The notes under the pieces: generated by a model
Databases searched by the model: none
What the model was told of the DNA's origin: nothing
The model's input: only the letters and a program-made list of their open reading frames with translations
Program-made: the position numbers and the translations under genes
Part shown: piece by piece, positions 59,201 to 64,000 of the stretch
Layout: each line of letters starts with the position of its first letter
How positions within the stretch are numbered: position 1 is the first letter of the stretch
DNA from: Membranipora membranacea
Lineage: Eukaryota > Bryozoa > Gymnolaemata > Cheilostomatida > Membraniporidae
Assembly (NCBI GenBank): GCA_914767715.1
Contig: OU612070.1
Span: 7,025,501 to 7,089,500 of the forward strand
DNA length: 64,000 nucleotides
Reading direction: 5' to 3'

Positions 59201-62200
59201 ATGTGATTTCAAGTATACAAGTCGGTGTGTAATGTTTGATCTCATACCAACATTAAAATTTCAAGTTATGACCGCTGAATCTGAAATAACTTTTGAGTTT
59301 CCCCATTTCCCCTGTTTAATATGCTGTCGGTAAATTTATATCCATGCTCTTACTAATAAGTTTTTTCACTTGTGATACAAGTAATGATTCCTATTACATT
59401 TATCAAACTGAAATTCATAATTGATCTTGCCCTGTCACTCCTTAGAAATGATGAGTATCAGCACTTATCAATGCGGTTTGCTTTGCAATATATCTAACAT
59501 TGACTGTCCTGAACAGGTAGGTCAAGCGTTGATGGTTGATGACACCGCAGTTTATCTGGCAGCGTGTCAAGGTCGCCTCTCTACATTTACTGACGTCGCT
59601 GACATAATACCTATCATACCTGATGACATCACGTGTCATGTGATCACACGACTCGTCAGTCAGTGTGTGGAGTTACTCACTCAGTCTGGTACAATAGACC
59701 ACAAGCTGGGGCAGCACTGGGCGGATGTGACAATCAGTCTTATTAATAATCACCGCTCGCTCATTGGTAGGTGAAAAACATTAATATCACGAGTCTACTT
59801 AAAGGGCAACCAAGGTTTCGCAGCAATGCATTGGTGGGTAATAAATAATGTGCTAGGCAGCATCAGCTTTGTGCATGACGCGGCGCAAAACTCAAAGTAG
59901 TTGCTGACTCTAAGCTGGGTAACACCGCAGTTTAGGGGAGGTTCCAAGACATTGCTGTAATAATGATAGAGCACAGGCTAAATGATAACAGGAAACTGCT
60001 CTGTGGTATTCTATTTTAGCTGAGTTTGAGTACCTGATGGATGTATTGTTTCACAAGAATTCTGACTGAATAATCATCAGAATTAGATTTTGTCTTTTTC
60101 CCTATGCAGAAGGTGCAATCTGCTATCACTCGATGAGAACTTGTTTGAAACCTTGGTTGCCCTTTAATCTTTATTAAACCGCGTGCATCATCGACTGTGT
60201 CATGAACAAGGCAAGCTGCTTGAGAATTGCAAGAGGTCGGCTGTACTGAACTTATTCCCCTTTTCCATAAAATATATACATGTATCAGTGGTGTGCTTTG
60301 TCTATTAGACAAAAAACTACCTTAGTACAAGCTGATCACATGGTCTAAGCGCAGGACAAACTCAATGTCAATTGTCACAACCCCTCGTTTCGATGTCCTT
60401 GACCTTACATATTGACAGCTATCTGTATATACACACTGAGACATTCCTAGTTACCATCCACTTCTTTCTCAAACCAATGTCCTTTCTTACAGATTCCAGT
60501 TACTTCCATACTCCAATCACGCTACTCGGTCAACAGATCAAAGCAATTATTACTCTCAAGGTTTGTTAGTCTCAACTCTAGAAAAGATTTGCCAAATGTT
60601 TTCATCTCAATTGTTTAAAATTATGATATTTTTTCTTCTAATGATGAAAATTTTAATTTATTGTATTTTTTACACGAAATGCAGCCCCTTTAAACCCGCT
60701 GAGTTTAAATGGAAAACTTAATTGCAGAGTCATCTGCATTTAACAAGTGTGTAATACCAATTACAGGATGAGTATGGGATTGATATATCTCTGATGAACC
60801 TATCTGAAACTTCTACTTGTAAAAATCACCTCATCCAAATAATAGAAGTTATCTTAGATGAAAGCAAAGCAGGAGGTGAGTGTTCCTAAACCCCTTTAAG
60901 AAAATGGTACGACCTTTTTCAACTCCATGACACTAATGCAAAAGTGAAGACTTGATTCACATAACTGTCAATCTGACTGTTTGAAAAATTTGAAACATAT
61001 TTAACATTCCAAGTTCAAATCTGGAACTGTAATTCTCCACCTTTTAAGGCCAAAACACTCATAATAATATGGTTAATTGGTCAATATTTGCTTCCACTCT
61101 AATGATTTAACAAATTCAAACATATTTGGCATATGACGTAGCAATAATTCAACCTGGAAGAGAATAGCAATCTGCATAAATCATTAAATACCGCATGCCT
61201 TTTTAGATCAGCCAGATGATGATCAGTCTGATGCAGTTGTCAAGGGGATTAACAAGCAACTGTGGAGACTAGTCAGATTTGGACAACTGACACATATATC
61301 AGCAGGAGAAGTGAATAACATTGTCATAGGGACTGTCAGCAAGAGCTGTCTTGCTGCTATACCTCAACTTCTCAGGTGAGCCCCAAACAAATTAAGAGAT
61401 TGCTCCAGCTAGCTGGCATATGCAAAACATTTTCCAACTTAGCTGAAACAGTTAGTAATTGACACTAAAATGGAAATTATGGTGGCCAAAGTCAGGCGTC
61501 TTTATTGGAAGTCTTAAATCTTAAAGACTTTGTTTGAGGCTGCTCTTTTGTATCACATCTTATTCTCCATATTTTATTCTATCATGTGAGCGATTTTCAG
61601 CTTTAGAATCCAAATATTGAGGAAGTTGTGGCCTCCCAAACTTCCAGGGTGATTGCCTTCAATCGGCATTGGGAATAAGCGGATGTTTCCCCTGGGGTAC
61701 GTCACAACCATAGACATGTGTTTTGTCTATGGTCATACTTATTATGAGTTATTAGTTAATACACTAATAATCACACAGATAAGATGATGATCAAAATTCA
61801 TACCCGGGTGGGAATCGAACCCGGGTCCCCATACCTATAGGCAATCACCATCACGCCACTTGGACCAACTAGGTTAGCCAGTAAACAATATAGCTCAGTG
61901 TTAGCGGCGTTGCCTGCAAAGCCATTTGGACCTGGGTTCGAGACCGTTACAGATCTGAACATTTTGATCAACATATTTATTAGTGTATCGTAATAAGTAT
62001 GATGGTTGTGACGTACCCTAGGGATTGCCGGCTGATTCTTACTGCCAATAAATTGCCGTCACCTTTGAAGTTTGAGAGGCCATAACTTCCTCAATATTTG
62101 GATTCTAAAGCTGAAAATGGCTCACATGATAGAATAAAATATGGAGAATAAGATGTGATACAAAAGAGCAGCCTCAAACAAAGTCTTTAAAAGATTAATA

Positions 62201-63487
62201 ATAGTGAAATTCCACCACTTTTCTTGTAATGTATCATCTTTGTGGTTTTAATGTTAGATCGATCCATTAATTCTTAATCGCTATCCAGAGTCATTGCCAG
62301 TCATGATGACTCTGTGGAGACTGCAGACTCGGTGTTCAGACAGCTGAGGTGGGCTGTAACACAACAAGTGGGAAATGTAAAGAACGCTAAACTTCTATAT
62401 AAGTTATCCTCTTACTGTGTCACTCGAGTATCACCTGGTAGGTCATCTTATCAATATATGTATTGGATTATATATTTATAAATTAACTTTATTCTCTGAA
62501 CAAAGTCTTGAAGATGCAAAATGACAAACACATAGTTATTATATTTCAACAATATAATAATTAAATATTTGATAATTGAGTGTGACTTCTCTGATCCCTC
62601 AAGTTAAATTGTTTTTGTTTTGAGTTGTCCCCTCAGATCAAAGGGCCAACAACTCTCACCTTTCATACTAAACACAGACGTGGTTTATTCTAGCTCTGTG
62701 AAACTTTGCACGCATAGTATTTTGTATAATAAGATGATCAAATGATGTAAAACTTGATTTGTTCTCTTTAGATCTTCTACTAGATGCAGCAAACCTTCAC
62801 AGTTACTTACATTTCCACTGTGACCTCATGTCTAACTGTCTGGGAGGCGGAGACTGTGACATGGAGGACCTATCAGAATCAGGGGACGGGAGGGCGGAGC
62901 TAGAACAGCTGTTCACAAGGAAGTATTACAACGAGAAGGATTTACTTGTGAATACAAAAGAAACTAGTAAACTTGTCAATTCTGTGCTGCATGGCATCAT
63001 AGCAACAAAATCTCCTATGTGGTGAGTTGTCCAGCTGGAAGATTACGTGTTTGAAATGTGTTCTTTGCAAGAGAGTTAAAAAAAGAAGAGAAATTAAACA
63101 CATTTAAATGTCATGCCTTTGAATGTGATCGGTCAAGTGTTTGTGACCACGAGAGAAAGAATAGTGCTGTCAAGCTGCAATGATACCCATATTCATTTGT
63201 AAAATGAACTCTTTAACTGTTATGTAATACATAGCTGCTCAGAAGCCTTTGTAGAGCCCTTGCATACGAACAAATAGCTCGGTGGGTCAACTTTTTGGCG
63301 AAGCTCTCAGATAGAATTGGGTTTATTTTACGATTTTAGTGATGTGATGGACTCGATGGAACATCATGAGAGTTTTACAGATTTACTCAGTAATAACTCA
63401 CATGATTTATTACTGATAAGGCTGTCCTTACTACTGTACTACAGCCCTAACTCACTCACTGCTTATACTCATCAACACTGTATCACG
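50219..63487 (+). CDS. KNTC1: KNTC1 (Rod), RZZ kinetochore complex; 5' half, partial
   Basis: Coding exons: 50219-50248, 50427-50724, 51027-51212, 51388-51462, 51951-52084, 52396-52545, 53153-53253, 53584-53902, 55541-55774, 56036-56206, 56435-56638, 57107-57277, 57797-57940, 58277-58485, 58986-59157, 59517-59766, 60493-60560, 60767-60875, 61207-61375, 62289-62437, 62772-63021, 63340-63487. These total 3741 nt (1247 codons) in unbroken phase; human KNTC1 is 2209 aa, so the gene continues past the window. The N-terminus begins MW as in human. Exons 1-8 (about 430 aa) resemble the WD-like propeller (EKVAVAVNKSVTVHD, then SFLLVAEHSGLLHTVHT). Later exons are alpha-solenoid (VLRRLQMFHTYIEAFG, then SWLIFL; NIPREVIP, then IKYILRKSDHSL). 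Rod with ZW10 and Zwilch recruits dynein-Spindly and Mad1-Mad2 for the spindle checkpoint. Start chosen by phase and the MW match. Confidence 0.88.
54158..55179. mobile_element. 1.0 kb element with 160-bp inverted arms
   Basis: In KNTC1 intron 8, arms at 54158-54320 and about 55018-55179 are inverted copies at roughly 85-90 percent by eye (start ATAGACAGTTTTCTGAGCTC; shared GGTACTTTTAACCCACGCC and GAGGGTTATCTTGAAAACC). The interior has no recognisable protein. A TA at each edge may be the target duplication. Non-autonomous DNA element, class uncertain. Confidence 0.7.
55390..55535. repeat. TA/CA-rich low-complexity tract
   Basis: Imperfect ATATATACATAT-type repeats immediately upstream of KNTC1 exon 9. 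Similar AT-rich tracts lie at 26220-26275, 27620-27725 and 51740-51780. Confidence 0.75.
59799..60167. mobile_element. piggyBac-like MITE with TTAA ends
   Basis: A 369-bp element in KNTC1 intron 16 with perfect 21-bp inverted ends (TTAAAGGGCAACCAAGGTTT and complement), bounded by TTAA at 59799-59802 and 60164-60167. A TTAA target with short AGGG-type termini is the piggyBac signature. No transposase inside. Confidence 0.7.
61517..62196. mobile_element. Head-to-head inverted pair of tRNA-derived SINEs
   Basis: In KNTC1 intron 19, arms of about 270 bp (61517-61790 and 61950-62196) are inverted copies (outer ends AAAGACTTTGTTTGAGGC; inner GGGTACGTCACAACCAT). Between them lie two tRNA-like heads facing opposite ways. 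One is on the minus strand (about 61797-61875, with GGACCCGGGTTCGATTCC), the other on the plus strand (about 61886-61950, with TAGCTCAGTGTTAGCGGC and GGACCTGGGTTCGA). Each head has pol III A and B boxes but a poor cloverleaf. The outer body also occurs alone at 2507-2660. Confidence 0.7.
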
Positions 63488-64000
63488 GTAAGTTCTATCA
63501 ATTACAAAACTCTTTATTTCAATTGAATTCAATAAATTTAATAGTTAACGATGCACCTCTAAGATTCCGGAAAACTGACATCAGGCAATAGACATATAAA
63601 TACCTTATTTTATGTTTATCGTGTGACAGTGCGATGGTGCGATGCCATCACAACATTATTTGACTTATGGCGGTATCACGGTTGATTTCGGCTGATATAG
63701 AGATCCCCTCAAAACAATACCAGATGAGAGTATGTTACTGCTGAGATTCTACACACTTGACTGCTATACTGAGTAAATATTTTATTGCAATTAACTATTA
63801 TCATGTCCTCCGTAAAGAGTAGCCGGTTTCCAGCTGGCATTGGTAAAGGGCACAGCATGAGTACCATGGGTCCCAGTTCCTGTGCCCAAAAGAGGATAAC
63901 TTTCTTTGGTTTCACGATGATGATGTCTTTGTAGATGAGAAACCAGATGAGCTCTACATTGAAAGGTTGTGTCGCGAGAATTCTCACCCGCCTCATGTCC
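63488..64000. other. KNTC1 intron, window end
   Basis: Donor ACG|GTAAGT at 63488 opens an intron that is still open at the window edge. No further KNTC1 exon is convincing here; the minus-strand open frame at 63709-63996 lacks domain or splice support. Confidence 0.6.

Noticed and set aside
61797-61950. Two functional tRNA genes on opposite strands
   Set aside because: T and acceptor stems are imperfect, and both are embedded in inverted copies of a repeat body.

Overview
This is a window of AT-rich, intron-rich animal nuclear DNA. Short exons with GT/AG boundaries chain in consistent reading phase into five recognisable metazoan genes. There are also a C-type lectin gene with a decayed copy, and a large load of non-autonomous repeats. 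The gene content (KEOPS subunit GON7, kinetochore protein KNTC1/Rod, PPP1R36, ZNF839, ANKRD9) and modest introns suggest a marine-type invertebrate or early-branching deuterostome. I cannot fix the phylum from the sequence alone. No bacterial, organellar or viral gene was seen.

Layout. 1-4.7 kb: mostly repeats and hairpins, plus one possible minus-strand signal-peptide exon at 1166-1401. 4.7-19.4 kb: a two-exon ANKRD9-like gene on the minus strand. Its single 13.8 kb intron is nearly filled by about 60 monomers of a 141-bp repeat, arranged in about 13 head-to-tail composite units (5397-18655). 19.4-20.0 kb: a short divergent promoter with four CCAAT boxes, shared with GON7 (+, two exons, ending at 21182). 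22.9-35.5 kb: a 13-exon ZNF839-like AT-hook/zinc-finger gene (+, about 940 aa). Its intron 9 holds a 3.9 kb inverted-repeat element that itself carries a 1.2 kb inverted-repeat element. 36.4-41.1 kb: two C-type lectin copies in tandem, the first broken and the second intact. 41.5-49.1 kb: a 14-exon PPP1R36 gene on the minus strand (463 aa). 50.2 kb to the window end: the first 22 coding exons (1247 codons) of KNTC1 on the plus strand, running off the window.

The genes are unrelated housekeeping or cell-division functions, not an operon. ANKRD9/GON7 and PPP1R36/KNTC1 form two divergent pairs, and the lectin and PPP1R36 are convergent. ANKRD9, GON7, ZNF839 and PPP1R36 all have human counterparts on the long arm of chromosome 14, so the segment looks like a surviving piece of an old animal linkage group.

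The most unusual content is the repeats. They include the intronic 141-bp array with clustered transcription-factor-like motifs, nested foldback elements with sub-repeated arms and clear target-site duplications, a head-to-head tRNA-derived SINE palindrome, and several MITE families. Exon coordinates were read by eye from splice signals and reading phase. No alignment or database search was run.
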